From the NCBI RefSeq assembly GCF_000312425.1, contig NZ_HE997181.1, forward strand, positions 1,116,024 through 1,180,023: 64,000 nucleotides of DNA, in the 5' to 3' direction. A program made the position numbers and the translations under genes. The DNA is from Reyranella massiliensis 521. GTDB lineage: Bacteria > Pseudomonadota > Alphaproteobacteria > Reyranellales > Reyranellaceae. The notes below the pieces were generated by a model. The model had not been told where the DNA came from. It made no database searches and was given only the letters and a program-made list of their open reading frames with translations. Numbering within the stretch: position 1 is the stretch's first letter; each line of letters opens with the position of its first letter. This document shows positions 1-19,668 of this stretch, one piece after another.

Positions 1-22
1 CGTCACCAAAGTCGTTAAGTAA
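1..22 (+). CDS. tuf: Elongation factor Tu, 3' end only (tuf copy 1)
   Basis: Only the last six codons (V-T-K-V-V-K) and the TAA stop are inside the window. The 22 bases are identical to the 3' end of the tuf gene at 17592-17613, and a tuf copy just before trnW-secE-nusG is a classic bacterial order, so this is the first of two tuf copies. The body of the gene lies upstream of the window and cannot be judged here. Confidence 0.85.
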
Positions 23-36
23 TGCTCTAGCGATTA

Positions 37-69
37 TGCCGCCGGCAGTCTATGAGACCGCTGGCGGCA
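37..69 (+). terminator. Hairpin between tuf and trnW
   Basis: TGCCGCC (37-43) pairs with GGCGGCA (63-69), and the interior is partly complementary. No T-run follows and the tRNA begins four bases later, so this looks more like an RNA-processing hairpin or weak attenuator within a tuf-trnW-secE transcript than a full terminator. Confidence 0.4.
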
Positions 70-72
70 CGT

Positions 73-148
73 AGGAGTGTAGCTCAGTTGGTAGAGCATC
101 GGTCTCCAAAACCGAGGGCCGGGGGTTCGAGTCCCTCCACTCCTGCCA
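73..148 (+). tRNA. trnW: tRNA-Trp (anticodon CCA)
   Basis: A 76-nt cloverleaf: acceptor stem AGGAGTG (73-79) pairs with CACTCCT (138-144), followed by discriminator G and an encoded CCA (146-148). The D-arm has AGCTCAGTTGGTAGAGC, the anticodon loop reads CTCCAAA with anticodon CCA, and the T-arm carries GGTTCGAGTCC. Placement immediately before secE is the standard tuf-trnW-secE arrangement. Confidence 0.98.
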
Positions 149-168
149 TTTTCTGAAGAAAAGCGAGC

Positions 169-360
169 ATGACGAAGAATCCGATAGAATTCGCCCGCGA
201 AGTCCGCGCCGAGGTGGCCAAGGTCACCTGGCCGACCCGGCGTGAGACCATGATCACCACCAGCATGGTGTTCATCTTCGTCGTGATCGCGGCGTTGTTC
301 TTCCTGGTGGCCGACAAGCTCATCGGCTTCGTTATCAAGCTGCTGCTCGGGGTTTCCTGA
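169..360 (+). CDS. secE: Preprotein translocase subunit SecE
   Basis: A 63-residue SecE, the small essential subunit that clamps SecY in the inner-membrane translocon. The N-terminal amphipathic part contains the conserved VAKVTWPTRRE segment and is followed by one hydrophobic transmembrane helix at about residues 27-57. The length matches the short single-helix form of alphaproteobacteria rather than the three-helix E. coli form. It lies 20 nt after tRNA-Trp and 2 nt before nusG, so the two proteins are co-transcribed. The partner gene secY is at 27088. Confidence 0.95.
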   Translation: MTKNPIEFAREVRAEVAKVTWPTRRETMITTSMVFIFVVIAALFFLVADKLIGFVIKLLLGVS

Positions 361-362
361 CC

Positions 363-899
363 ATGGCCCATCGCTGGTACGTCGTTCACGCCTATTCGGG
401 CTTCGAGAACAAGGTCGCCCAGTCGATCCGCGAGCAGGCCGAAAAGAAGGGCTTGGCCGAGGAAATCACCGAGGTCATCGTGCCGACCGAAGAGGTCGTC
501 GAGGTGCGCCGCGGCGCCAAGGTGCAGACGGAGCGCAAGTTTTTCCCGGGCTATGTGCTCGTGAAGATGGATCTCACCGACGACTCCTGGCATCTGGTCA
601 AGAACACGGCCAAGGTGACGGGCTTCCTGGGCGGCGGTGGCCGTGGCAAGCCGGTGCCGATCTCCGAAGCCGAAGCCGGCCGCATTCTGAAGCAGGTGCA
701 GGAGGGCGTGGAGCGACCCAAGCCCGCCGTCAGCTTCGAAATCGGCGAGCAGGTGAAGGTGGCCGACGGCCCGTTCGCCTCGTTCAACGGCACGGTCGAG
801 GATGTCGACGAGGAGCGGGCACGCCTGAAGGTGGCGGTGTCGATCTTCGGCCGGTCGACCCCCGTCGAACTCGATTACGCGCAGGTGGAAAAGATCTGA
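363..899 (+). CDS. nusG: Transcription termination/antitermination protein NusG
   Basis: A 178-residue NusG, which binds the RNA polymerase clamp, suppresses pausing and links polymerase to Rho or the leading ribosome. The N-terminal NGN domain begins with RWYVVHAYSGFE (near residue 4) and includes the FFPGYVLV strand. The C-terminal KOW domain contains VADGPFASFNGTVEDVD around residues 135-151. The start is two bases after the secE stop. The gene is followed by a C5/G5 hairpin and a weak terminator before rplK. Confidence 0.97.
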   Translation: MAHRWYVVHAYSGFENKVAQSIREQAEKKGLAEEITEVIVPTEEVVEVRRGAKVQTERKFFPGYVLVKMDLTDDSWHLVKNTAKVTGFLGGGGRGKPVPISEAEAGRILKQVQEGVERPKPAVSFEIGEQVKVADGPFASFNGTVEDVDEERARLKVAVSIFGRSTPVELDYAQVEKI

Positions 900-903
900 T
901 TCA

Positions 904-918
904 CCCCCATATTGGGGG
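904..918 (+). other. Short CCCCCA/TGGGGG hairpin after nusG
   Basis: CCCCCA (904-909), loop TAT, TGGGGG (913-918), starting four bases after the nusG stop codon. A similar C5-loop-G5 hairpin lies directly before rpoC (7936-7949). No T-run follows, so it is more likely a 3'-end stabiliser or processing site than a terminator. Confidence 0.4.
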
Positions 919-930
919 ACAAATTCAGGC

Positions 931-959
931 TTGTGGCGGGCGGTTGGATTTGGTAGACC
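931..959 (+). promoter_or_regulatory. Possible rplKA promoter (weak match)
   Basis: TTGTGG (931-936), a 17-bp spacer and TAGACC (954-959). The -35 is fair and the -10 keeps only part of the consensus. It is the best-spaced pair I see in the nusG-rplK gap and would place transcription start near 966, but it is tentative. Confidence 0.25.
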
Positions 960-978
960 GCGCGCCCTTGGGAGGGCT

Positions 979-997
979 GGCCGTGCGCCGGCCTTTT
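979..997 (+). terminator. Weak intrinsic terminator in nusG-rplK gap
   Basis: GGCCG (979-983) pairs with CGGCC (989-993) across a TGCGC loop and is followed directly by TTTTCTC. The five-base stem is short, so it would give only partial termination of secE-nusG transcripts, or act as an attenuator if transcription starts upstream. Confidence 0.35.
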
Positions 998-1008
998 CTC
1001 GTGAGGCT

Positions 1009-1047
1009 GGTTAAGTTCCAAAATCCATGAGGATCAAGGACTTAACC
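1009..1047 (+). promoter_or_regulatory. Extended hairpin in rplKA leader, candidate L1 autoregulatory site
   Basis: GGTTAAGT (1009-1016) pairs with ACTTAACC (1040-1047). After a bulged T1017, CC (1018-1019) pairs with GG (1038-1039). A symmetric 3x3 internal loop follows (AAA/CAA), then ATCC (1023-1026) pairs with GGAT (1031-1034), capped by ATGA. That is 14 base pairs with one bulge and one internal loop, 61 nt before the rplK start. In E. coli, L1 represses its own operon by binding a structured rplKA leader; position and shape suggest the same role, but the L1 contact motif was not verified. Confidence 0.5.
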
Positions 1048-1108
1048 TTAACATAGGGTGCGGGAGGCCGGCCATGGCCGTACCGCGCCGCCCATAGGAG
1101 GGGCAGGC

Positions 1109-1537
1109 ATGGCCAAGAAAATTCAGGCCTACGTCAAGCTGCAAGTGCCGGCTGGCAAGGCAAATCCGTCGCCGCCGATCGGGCCCGCGCTCGGTCAGCA
1201 GGGCGTCAACATCATGGAATTCTGCAAGCAGTTCAACGCGAAGACGCAGAAGATGGAACCGGGCATGCCGATTCCGGTGGTCATCACCGTGTTCCAGGAC
1301 CGCAGCTTCACCTTCATCACCAAGACTCCGCCGGTGACCTACTTCCTGAAGAAGGCCGCGGGCGTCGAGTCCGGCGCCAAGACGGTCGGCACGCAGATCG
1401 TCGGCAAGGTCACGACGAAGCAGATCGAGGAGATCGCCAAGCAGAAGATGCCGGATCTCAACTGCGATACGGTTGAATCGGCGATGGCGCAGATCGTGGG
1501 CTCCGCCCGCTCCATGGGCCTCCAGGTGGTGGAGTAA
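1109..1537 (+). CDS. rplK: 50S ribosomal protein L11
   Basis: A 142-residue L11, which binds the GTPase-associated region of 23S rRNA and contacts EF-G, and is needed for RelA activation in species that use it. It shows the family signatures [20 protein letters not shown] (residues 10-29) and [12 protein letters not shown]. The ATG at 1109 is chosen because AGGAGGGG lies just upstream and the product begins [10 protein letters not shown] as in related L11 proteins. An in-frame start at 1058 would add 17 unrelated residues. rplA begins three bases after the stop, so the pair is one transcription unit. Confidence 0.96.
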   Translation: MAKKIQAYVKLQVPAGKANPSPPIGPALGQQGVNIMEFCKQFNAKTQKMEPGMPIPVVITVFQDRSFTFITKTPPVTYFLKKAAGVESGAKTVGTQIVGKVTTKQIEEIAKQKMPDLNCDTVESAMAQIVGSARSMGLQVVE

Positions 1538-1540
1538 GCT

Positions 1541-2233
1541 ATGACCCAGGGCAAGCGTTACAAGGCGGCGGTCACCACGGTCGACCGCGAGAAGATGTAC
1601 CCCCTCGATGAGGCGGTGAAGATCGTCAAGGCGAACGCCAAGGCGAAGTTCGACGAGACCATCGAGGTCGCGATGAACCTCGGCATCGACCCGCGCCACG
1701 CCGACCAGGCGGTGCGCGGCATGATCGAGCTGCCGAACGGCACCGGCAAGTCGGTGCGCGTCGCGGTGTTCGCGCGGGGCGCCAAGGCCGACGAGGCCAA
1801 GGCAGCCGGTGCCGATCTGGTCGGTGCGGAAGACCTCGCCGAGAAGATCAATGCCGGCGAGATGAATTTCGAGCGCTGCGTCGCCACGCCGGACATGATG
1901 GGCGTGGTCGGCCGTCTCGGTAAGGTGCTGGGCCCGCGCGGCCTGATGCCGAACCCGAAGCTCGGCACCGTGACGCAGGATGTCGCCGCGGCCGTGAAGG
2001 CGGCCAAGGCCGGCTCGATCGAGTTCCGCGCCGAAAAGGCCGGCATCGTGCATGCCGGCGTCGGCAAGGCCTCGTTCAGCGAGGAGGCGATCGTCGCCAA
2101 CGTGAAGGCGCTGGTGAACGCGATCAACCGCGCCAAGCCGAGCGGCGCCAAGGGCACCTTCATCAAGAAGGTGTCGCTGAGTTCGACGATGGGTCCGGGC
2201 ATCAAGCTCGACCCGGCTTCCGCGCTGAGCTAG
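1541..2233 (+). CDS. rplA: 50S ribosomal protein L1
   Basis: A 230-residue L1, the protein of the mobile L1 stalk near the E site. It carries the conserved [21 protein letters not shown] segment (around residues 126-146) and ends in the usual [12 protein letters not shown] region. It starts three bases after rplK and is probably translationally coupled to it. In other bacteria L1 is also the translational repressor of rplKA; the hairpin at 1009-1047 is a candidate target. Confidence 0.97.
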   Translation: MTQGKRYKAAVTTVDREKMYPLDEAVKIVKANAKAKFDETIEVAMNLGIDPRHADQAVRGMIELPNGTGKSVRVAVFARGAKADEAKAAGADLVGAEDLAEKINAGEMNFERCVATPDMMGVVGRLGKVLGPRGLMPNPKLGTVTQDVAAAVKAAKAGSIEFRAEKAGIVHAGVGKASFSEEAIVANVKALVNAINRAKPSGAKGTFIKKVSLSSTMGPGIKLDPASALS

Positions 2234-2571
2234 GCGCGGCGGCAGAGAGTTTTAGAGTTTCCGACGTCGGCCCCTCGATTGCAGGGGCCGGCGGAGGAGG
2301 GAGCGACGGGCCGCAAGGCTCCGAGCTCCACCTGTCCGAGACCGCCGGTGACCACCTTCGGGTGGACGTAATGGGGAAACCCGCCAGCGCAGACGGGGGC
2401 AAGGGAATCGACGCTGCACCTTCTGGTGCGCGCACGCGCCCGAACTTCCGGGGCAGGCGAACCGGACCGCAAGGTCTCCGTTCGCGCTAACCCGCCAACG
2501 GAGGCTGCGCAGTCTGTACCGCAGCCGGTCCGACCTGGATCCTCTGGGTTGGGCCTTATTTGGAGAAAGCC
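2234..2571 (+). promoter_or_regulatory. rplJ leader region, probable L10(L12)4 autoregulatory leader
   Basis: A 338-bp stretch without a gene between rplA and rplJ. It contains a clear hairpin GGCCCCT (2269-2275)/AGGGGCC (2283-2289) and a second stem CTCCGTT (2476-2482)/AACGGAG (2497-2503). Long structured rplJ leaders that bind the L10-L12 complex to repress rplJL are well established in bacteria. I infer that role here from position and structure. A promoter for rplJL probably lies inside but I could not assign one with confidence. Confidence 0.6.
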
Positions 2572-3099
2572 GTGAATCGTTCGGAAAAGGCCGAAGCGAT
2601 CGCCGAGCTGAACCAGACCTTCAAGGGCGCAAACCTGGTGGTGGTCACCCGCCAGACAGGTTTGACGGTCGCGGAGGTCACGGACCTGCGTCGCAAGATC
2701 AGGGCAGCCGGTGCAAGCTACAAGGTCACGAAGAACAGGCTCACGCTGCGTGCCCTCGAGGGTACGTCCTTCACGGCGCTCGGCTCCCTTTTTTCGGGGC
2801 CGACTGCCATTGCCTACTCCGAGGATCCGGTCGCAGCGGCGAAGGTCGTTGCGGCGTTCGCCAAGACTAACGAGAAGCTGACCATCGTCGGCGGTGCATT
2901 GGGCGAGAAAGTTCTGGACGTCGCTGGCGTTCAGGCTCTTGCCACGCTGCCCTCCCTCGATGCGCTGCGCGGCAAGATCATCGGTCTCCTGCAGGCCCCG
3001 GCCACCAAGGTGGCGGGTGTTCTCCAGGCGCCGGCCGGCCAGCTCGCTCGTGTGTTCGGTGCGTACGGAGCCAAGGAAGACGGCGCGAAGGCGGCGTAA
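2572..3099 (+). CDS. rplJ: 50S ribosomal protein L10
   Basis: A 175-residue L10, the base of the L7/L12 stalk. It binds 23S rRNA through its N-terminal domain and L7/L12 dimers through the C-terminal helix. Visible features include NLVVVTRQTGLTVAEVTDLR (about residues 21-40) and the SYKVTKNRL segment. I chose GTG at 2572 because GGAG (2562-2565) sits seven bases upstream; the in-frame TTG at 2560 would overlap that ribosome-binding site. It follows the structured leader and precedes rplL by 60 nt. Confidence 0.94.
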   Translation: MNRSEKAEAIAELNQTFKGANLVVVTRQTGLTVAEVTDLRRKIRAAGASYKVTKNRLTLRALEGTSFTALGSLFSGPTAIAYSEDPVAAAKVVAAFAKTNEKLTIVGGALGEKVLDVAGVQALATLPSLDALRGKIIGLLQAPATKVAGVLQAPAGQLARVFGAYGAKEDGAKAA

Positions 3100-3159
3100 G
3101 CCGCGCGTCAAGCTATCCAAGTTACGTTCAACGAAGTTCGGGATATCAGGAGAGTTAAA

Positions 3160-3534
<375 letters not shown>

Positions 3535-3548
3535 AGCGTGTACCGATC

Positions 3549-3574
3549 GGGCTGGTTCCGCAAGGAGCCAGCCC
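3549..3574 (+). other. rplL-rpoB intergenic hairpin (attenuator or processing site)
   Basis: GGGCTGGTTCC (3549-3559) pairs with GGAGCCAGCCC (3564-3574) across a GCAA tetraloop: 11 base pairs including one T-G wobble, with no T-run behind it. In E. coli the same gap holds an attenuator and an RNase III site that reduce rpoBC expression relative to rplJL. An analogous role is likely by position. Confidence 0.55.
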
Positions 3575-3720
3575 TATCGGGCCTCTTCTCCGAGCGGACT
3601 CGATCGTGGTCCGTTCCGACAAGTGGCCCTCTGCGACGGATGGGGCGAACGGCTGGCGGGCCGGGAGCTCCGAGAAAGCAGCGGGTATTTTCTCCGCCCT
3701 TGAACCTTCGAGGACGCAGG

Positions 3721-7890
<4,170 letters not shown>

Positions 7891-7925
7891 GCGTGGCCGA
7901 CGACTTCTCTGCTTTCGCGAATTAA

Positions 7926-12140
<4,215 letters not shown>

Positions 12141-12160
12141 GGCTCCGACGCCTGAAAATC

Positions 12161-12190
12161 AAAGGCCGTCATCGCAAGATGACGGCCTTT
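12161..12190 (+). terminator. Rho-independent terminator of rpoBC
   Basis: AAAGGCCGTCATC (12161-12173), loop GCAA, GATGACGGCCTTT (12178-12190), followed by CTCTTT. The perfect 13-bp stem with a tetraloop ends the rpoBC unit. A-rich sequence on the other arm means it may also terminate the converging GNAT gene. Confidence 0.92.
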
Positions 12191-12206
12191 CTCTTTGGGG
12201 TTGTCC

Positions 12207-12797
12207 TCATGCCGCTGCGGAGGACGCGGCCTGGCGGACGAGCCAGTTCTGCTGCGTCAACTGCCACACCATGAGAGGGCCACGACCGCCGACGTATTCG
12301 CCGATCTTGAGGTCGACCAGCCGGGCGCCCTGCTTCTCCTTGATGCGCCGCGAGGCATGATTGTCCTGGGCGTTCGTCAGCCACAGATGCGGCCAGTCGA
12401 GCGTGCGAAAGGCGTAGTCCGTCACCCGCTCCGCCGCTTCGGTCATGAGGCCCTTCCCCTGGAACTCGGGATCCAGCCAGAAGCCCCGCTGGTCGTGGCT
12501 ATCGCCGTCGTCGGGCCAGAGGTCGATGACCCCGATCAAATCGGCGGGACCGGACTTCGGGATGATGGCCCAGTGGGCTTTTTCCCCGCGGGACATTTCC
12601 TCGAGGCAGCTTGCGACATAGGCGGCGGCGCCGTCGGCAGGGTAGGGCCAGGGGATCCGGGCATTCAGCCACCGAACGACCTCCCAGCGCGGAAAGCGGC
12701 GCTGGATGACCGGGGCGTCCTTGCTGCGCACCGGGCGCAGGATGAGGCGCGGCGTTTGGAGCACCGGCGTTGGCGGCATGGGGTAGGCGGGTGGCAT
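12207..12797 (-). CDS. GNAT-family N-acetyltransferase (RimJ/RimL-like)
   Basis: A 196-residue acetyltransferase of the RimJ/RimL type, which moves acetyl from acetyl-CoA to an N-terminal or small-molecule amine. The opening TPRLILRPVRSKDAP is typical of this subfamily, and the acetyl-CoA loop is visible as FQGKGLMTEAAERVTDYAF (around residues 114-132). The C-terminal ASRRIKEKQGARLVD strand-helix is also conserved. Substrate is unknown. It is a single gene converging on the rpoBC terminator. ATG 12797 is used; ATG 12779 (MPPTPVLQ) is an alternative. Confidence 0.85.
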   Translation of the reverse strand: MPPAYPMPPTPVLQTPRLILRPVRSKDAPVIQRRFPRWEVVRWLNARIPWPYPADGAAAYVASCLEEMSRGEKAHWAIIPKSGPADLIGVIDLWPDDGDSHDQRGFWLDPEFQGKGLMTEAAERVTDYAFRTLDWPHLWLTNAQDNHASRRIKEKQGARLVDLKIGEYVGGRGPLMVWQLTQQNWLVRQAASSAAA

Positions 12798-13146
12798 CGA
12801 GGTCTCGCTTCCGTTGGCCGGAGGGCGGGACCTGTTGCGTTTGACCCCGACCGTCGCGGCGGGGTCAGGGTTTCCAAGTCGACGACTAGATCAGACGATC
12901 ACACACGACTTTCCCCGCCCCAAAGCATGCTTTGGTAGCCGAGGTCATACGCGGGGTCTGACGCAACATGTCCTTGCACATACAGGACATATTGGCGGAA
13001 GTAAACTTGTGCCCAGGGAGAGGCGGGACCCACAAGATATGGTTGTTAGATTCTTGCGTCTCGCAAGGATTGCGAGTCAGGAACGAGTCGAGTCCGCCAA
13101 GCCGAGAATAACCAACAAAATCAACGCGAAAAGCGGTGCAGCGCGC
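12798..13146. other. Gene-free, palindrome-rich region upstream of the str promoter
   Basis: No convincing gene lies here; the ORFs that cross it have no recognisable protein features. It holds TGACCCCG (12842-12849)/CGGGGTCA (12860-12867), a 16-bp perfect palindrome at 12920-12935, ATGTCCT (12968-12974)/AGGACAT (12984-12990), and overlapping inverted repeats at 13053-13076. These may be protein-binding sites for the ribosomal-protein promoter just downstream or parts of an unrecognised RNA. Confidence 0.5.
12920..12935. promoter_or_regulatory. 16-bp perfect palindrome CCAAAGCATGCTTTGG
   Basis: Each half is the exact reverse complement of the other with no spacer. It lies 123 bp upstream of the GNAT start codon (which is transcribed away from it) and 212 bp upstream of the str promoter -35. 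A dimeric regulator site is the simplest reading, with no known regulator to assign. Confidence 0.4.
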
Positions 13147-13175
13147 TTGACCTGCAACTGACGCGGCCATATAAG
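13147..13175 (+). promoter_or_regulatory. Sigma-70 promoter of the str/S10/spc ribosomal-protein operon
   Basis: TTGACC (13147-13152), a 17-bp spacer and TATAAG (13170-13175). Both hexamers are five of six matches to consensus at optimal spacing, with transcription expected to start near 13182. This gives an rpsL leader of about 200 nt containing a TTGGC/GCCAA hairpin with a GTAA loop at 13202-13215. It is the only near-consensus promoter before rpsL. Confidence 0.8.
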
Positions 13176-13379
13176 CGCGCCACCTCGTCGAGGGGCTGGT
13201 GGTTGGCGTAAGCCAAGACGCAGCCTGACGCCGAGGACCGCTACAAGTCAGGCCATCCGGCCGCAAAGCTTTTTCCTTGCGCGGGGCTGCGCTTTTGCCG
13301 CCATGCCCGCGCGCATTCGCTTTGCGCCACAGGGTCGATATTGGGCGGACACGAGACGGCGGTAAGGAAACCGAAATCG

Positions 13380-13751
13380 ATGCCGACTATCAACCAGTTG
13401 ATCCGCAAGCAGCGCCACGGCCTCAAGTCGCACAACAAGGTCCCCGCGCTGCAGGCCTGCCCGCAGAAGCGTGGCGTGTGCACCCGCGTCTACACCACGA
13501 CCCCGAAGAAGCCGAACTCGGCGCTGCGTAAGGTCGCCAAGGTGCGCCTCACCAATGCCTACGAAGTGGTGAGCTACATTCCGGGCGAAGGCCACAACCT
13601 GCAGGAGCACTCGGTTGTCATGATCCGCGGTGGCCGCGTGAAGGATCTTCCGGGCGTCCGCTATCACATCATTCGCGGCACTCTCGATACGCAGGGTGTC
13701 AAAGACCGCAAGCAACGCCGTTCGAAGTACGGCGCGAAGCGCCCGAAGTAA
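13380..13751 (+). CDS. rpsL: 30S ribosomal protein S12
   Basis: A 123-residue S12, a decoding-centre protein. It has the universal [10 protein letters not shown] start, [18 protein letters not shown] and [13 protein letters not shown]. The two lysine regions where streptomycin-resistance changes usually arise are wild type. I use ATG 13380 with AAGGAAA upstream; an in-frame start at 13341 would add 13 unrelated residues. It is the first gene of the str operon, 15 nt before rpsG. Confidence 0.97.
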   Translation: MPTINQLIRKQRHGLKSHNKVPALQACPQKRGVCTRVYTTTPKKPNSALRKVAKVRLTNAYEVVSYIPGEGHNLQEHSVVMIRGGRVKDLPGVRYHIIRGTLDTQGVKDRKQRRSKYGAKRPK

Positions 13752-13766
13752 GGCGCGGAGGAAGCC

Positions 13767-14237
13767 ATGTCCCGTCGTCGCGCAGCAGAAAAGCGTGAAG
13801 TCCTGCCGGACGCCAAGTTCGGCGATATCGTTCTCAGCAAGTTCATGAACACGCTGATGGAGCGCGGTAAGAAGTCGGTCGCCGAGCACATCGTGTACGG
13901 CGCGCTCGACGAGATCGAGACCAAGCTCAAGCAGGACCCGGTTCCGGCCTTCCACGAGGCGCTGGAAAACGTGAAGCCGGCGGTCGAAGTGCGTTCGCGC
14001 CGCGTCGGCGGTGCGACCTACCAGGTGCCGGTCGAAGTCCGTCCGGAGCGCCGCCAGGCTCTCGCCATCCGCTGGATCATCCAGGCGGCGCGCGATCGCT
14101 CGGGTCACAGCATGCAGGAGAAGCTCTCCGCCGAGCTGCTCGACGCCTTCAATCGCCGCGGCAATGCCGTGAAGAAGCGCGAGGACACCCACAAGATGGC
14201 CGACGCCAACAAGGCGTTCGCGCACTACCGCTGGTAA
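13767..14237 (+). CDS. rpsG: 30S ribosomal protein S7
   Basis: A 156-residue S7, which nucleates assembly of the 30S head and lines the E site. Conserved segments include [40 protein letters not shown] and [19 protein letters not shown]. In E. coli S7 is the translational repressor of this operon. It follows rpsL by 15 nt with a GGAGGAAG ribosome-binding site and precedes fusA by 35 nt. Confidence 0.97.
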   Translation: MSRRRAAEKREVLPDAKFGDIVLSKFMNTLMERGKKSVAEHIVYGALDEIETKLKQDPVPAFHEALENVKPAVEVRSRRVGGATYQVPVEVRPERRQALAIRWIIQAARDRSGHSMQEKLSAELLDAFNRRGNAVKKREDTHKMADANKAFAHYRW

Positions 14238-14272
14238 GCGTCCTCTAGATCCCCTTCGAGAAAGCCCCCTCC

Positions 14273-16378
<2,106 letters not shown>

Positions 16379-16423
16379 CGCCGCCGACCGAACCAGAACT
16401 GATTTGACCAGGGACCAAAGACC

Positions 16424-17613
<1,190 letters not shown>

Positions 17614-17634
17614 CTGGCGACGAGCGAGTAGATC

Positions 17635-17949
17635 ATGGACAGCACCAACATCCGCATCCGGCTCAAGGCCTTCGATCATCGCGTGCTCGACACGTCGACG
17701 AGCGAGATCGTGAGCACAGCCAAGCGGACGGGCGCGCAGGTGCGTGGTCCGATCCCGCTGCCGACCAGGATCGAGCGGTTCACGGTCAACCGTTCGCCGC
17801 ACATCGACAAGAAGTCGCGCGAGCAGTTCGAAGTGCGCACGCACAAGCGCGTGCTCGATATCGTCGATCCGACGCCGCAGACGGTGGACGCGCTGATGAA
17901 GCTCGACCTCGCCTCCGGCGTGGACGTCGAGATCAAGCTCGGCGCCTAA
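17635..17949 (+). CDS. rpsJ: 30S ribosomal protein S10 (NusE)
   Basis: A 104-residue S10, a 30S head protein that also acts as NusE, bridging NusG and the leading ribosome. Family signatures are [14 protein letters not shown] near the start and the extended loop [19 protein letters not shown] (about residues 38-56). It is the first gene of the S10 cluster, 21 nt after tuf. No separate S10 promoter or long leader is visible, so it probably depends on the str promoter. Confidence 0.97.
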   Translation: MDSTNIRIRLKAFDHRVLDTSTSEIVSTAKRTGAQVRGPIPLPTRIERFTVNRSPHIDKKSREQFEVRTHKRVLDIVDPTPQTVDALMKLDLASGVDVEIKLGA

Positions 17950-17981
17950 GGCGAGCGGACAAGGAAAGAAGGAACAGGACC

Positions 17982-18683
17982 ATGCGTTGCGGTCTCGTCA
18001 CTCAGAAGGTCGGCATGACCCGCGTCTTCAACGACGCCGGAGAACATGTGCCCGTCACCGTTCTGAAGGTAGACAATCTGCAGGTCGTCGCCGTCCGCTC
18101 GGAAGAGACGGACAAGTACGTTGCCGTGCAGCTCGGCTATGGTAAGGCCAAGGTGAAGAACGTGACCCAGCCGATGCGCGGTCACTTTGCCAAGGCCAAG
18201 GTCGAGCCGAAGAAGAAGCTCGTCGAATTCCGGGTCGCCAAGGATGCGGTCCTCGAAGTCGGCGCCGAGCTGGTGCCCAGCCACTTCGTGCCGGGTCAGT
18301 TCGTCGATGTCATCGGCACCACCATCGGCCGCGGCTTTACGGGGTCGATGGTTCGCTGGAACTTCCGTGGCCTCGAAGCCAGCCACGGCGTGTCGGTTTC
18401 GCACCGTAGTCACGGTTCGACCGGCAACCGTCAGGATCCCGGCCGTACGTTCCCCGGCAAGAAGATGGCGGGCCACTACGGCAGCGAGCGCGTGACCACG
18501 CAGAACCTCAAGATCGTCGCCGTCGACGACGAAAAGGGTCTGCTGCTGGTGTCCGGCGCCGTTCCCGGCCCGGCCAACGGCTACATCATCGTCAAGGACG
18601 CGTCCAAGCGCGCCCGCCCCAAGGATGCACCGTACCCGGCCGGCCTGCGCAAGGCTGCCGAAGCGGCTGCACCGGCGGCCTGA
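17982..18683 (+). CDS. rplC: 50S ribosomal protein L3
   Basis: A 233-residue L3, one of two proteins that start 50S assembly, with a loop reaching the peptidyl transferase centre. Conserved parts include [14 protein letters not shown] at the N-terminus and the central loop with [20 protein letters not shown] (about residues 145-164). The C-terminus has an Ala-rich extension of about 20 residues, common in alphaproteobacteria. It lies between rpsJ and rplD. Confidence 0.96.
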   Translation: MRCGLVTQKVGMTRVFNDAGEHVPVTVLKVDNLQVVAVRSEETDKYVAVQLGYGKAKVKNVTQPMRGHFAKAKVEPKKKLVEFRVAKDAVLEVGAELVPSHFVPGQFVDVIGTTIGRGFTGSMVRWNFRGLEASHGVSVSHRSHGSTGNRQDPGRTFPGKKMAGHYGSERVTTQNLKIVAVDDEKGLLLVSGAVPGPANGYIIVKDASKRARPKDAPYPAGLRKAAEAAAPAA

Positions 18684-18711
18684 GCGGCGAAGGGTAGGGC
18701 AAGGTAGGATC

Positions 18712-19332
18712 ATGAAGATCTCCGTTAAGACCATTGAAGGCGGCAGCGCCGGTGAGCTCGATCTCGCCGACGCCGTGTTCGCCGTCCCCGTCCGCAAGGA
18801 CATCCTGCAGCGTTGCGTGGTGTGGCAGCTGTCGCGCCGCCAGCAGGGCACGCACAAGACCAAGGGCCGCTCCGAGATCACGGCGACGGCCAAGAAGATG
18901 TATGCCCAGAAGGGCACCGGCCGCGCCCGTCACGGCAACGAAGCTGCTCCGCAGTTCCGTGGTGGCGGCAAGGCGTTCGGTCCGGTCGTGCGCAGCCATG
19001 CCAGCGACCTGCCGAAGAAGGTCCGCCAGCTCGCGCTGCGTACCGCGCTGTCGGCCAAGGCCGCCGAAGGCAAGCTGATCGTGGTCGATGCGGCTACCCT
19101 GCCGGAGCCCAAGACGGCCAAGCTCAAGGGCCATTTCGGCAAGCTCGGCATTTCGAGCGTCCTGGTCATCGCCGGCGCCGAGGTCGACACCAACTTCGCC
19201 CGCGCGGCGGCCAACATCGCCCATGTCGATGTGCTGCCGCAGCAGGGTGCGAACGTCTACGACATCCTGCGTCGCGACACGCTGGTGCTGACGAAGGACG
19301 CTGTGAAGCATCTCGAGGAGCGTCTGCAATGA
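18712..19332 (+). CDS. rplD: 50S ribosomal protein L4
   Basis: A 206-residue L4, which lines the exit tunnel with its extended loop. In E. coli it also represses the S10 operon by attenuation. Visible signatures are the loop [20 protein letters not shown] and [22 protein letters not shown] use ATG 18712 with GGTAGGAT just upstream; upstream in-frame codons lie inside rplC. The stop codon overlaps the rplW start as ATGA. Confidence 0.96.
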   Translation: MKISVKTIEGGSAGELDLADAVFAVPVRKDILQRCVVWQLSRRQQGTHKTKGRSEITATAKKMYAQKGTGRARHGNEAAPQFRGGGKAFGPVVRSHASDLPKKVRQLALRTALSAKAAEGKLIVVDAATLPEPKTAKLKGHFGKLGISSVLVIAGAEVDTNFARAAANIAHVDVLPQQGANVYDILRRDTLVLTKDAVKHLEERLQ

Positions 19333-19652
19333 GCGCCAAGCGCTATCCGGCCGAGACCGTCTCGCGCGCACGGATGTACGAAGTCATCCGCGCGCCGCTG
19401 ATCACGGAAAAGACCACCAACGGTTCCGAGCACAGCCAGGTGACGTTCCGTGTTTCGATGGACGCCACCAAGCCCGAGATCAAGCAGGCCGTCGAAGGTC
19501 TGTTCAAGGTCAAGGTCAAGGCGATCAACACCGTGACGGTGAAGGGCAAGACGAAAGTTTTCCGCGGCCGTCCGGGCGTGCGGAGCGACTGGAAGAAGGC
19601 GATCGTCTCGCTGGTCGATGGTCACAAGATCGACGTGACCACGGGCCTGTAG
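19329..19652 (+). CDS. rplW: 50S ribosomal protein L23
   Basis: A 107-residue L23, located at the tunnel exit, where it docks trigger factor and SRP. The core [14 protein letters not shown] starts near residue 17 and is followed by [22 protein letters not shown]. The ATG at 19329 overlaps the rplD TGA by four bases, indicating translational coupling. An internal ATG at 19374 would trim the 15-residue lead but loses the coupling. Confidence 0.94.
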   Translation: MSAKRYPAETVSRARMYEVIRAPLITEKTTNGSEHSQVTFRVSMDATKPEIKQAVEGLFKVKVKAINTVTVKGKTKVFRGRPGVRSDWKKAIVSLVDGHKIDVTTGL

Positions 19653-19668
19653 GACGGGGGAAACAGCA

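Noticed and set aside
12814..13266. Two open frames (12814-13161 plus, 12886-13266 minus) in the gene-free stretch before rpsL
   Set aside because: No recognisable protein features or ribosome-binding sites; they overlap palindromes and the str promoter.
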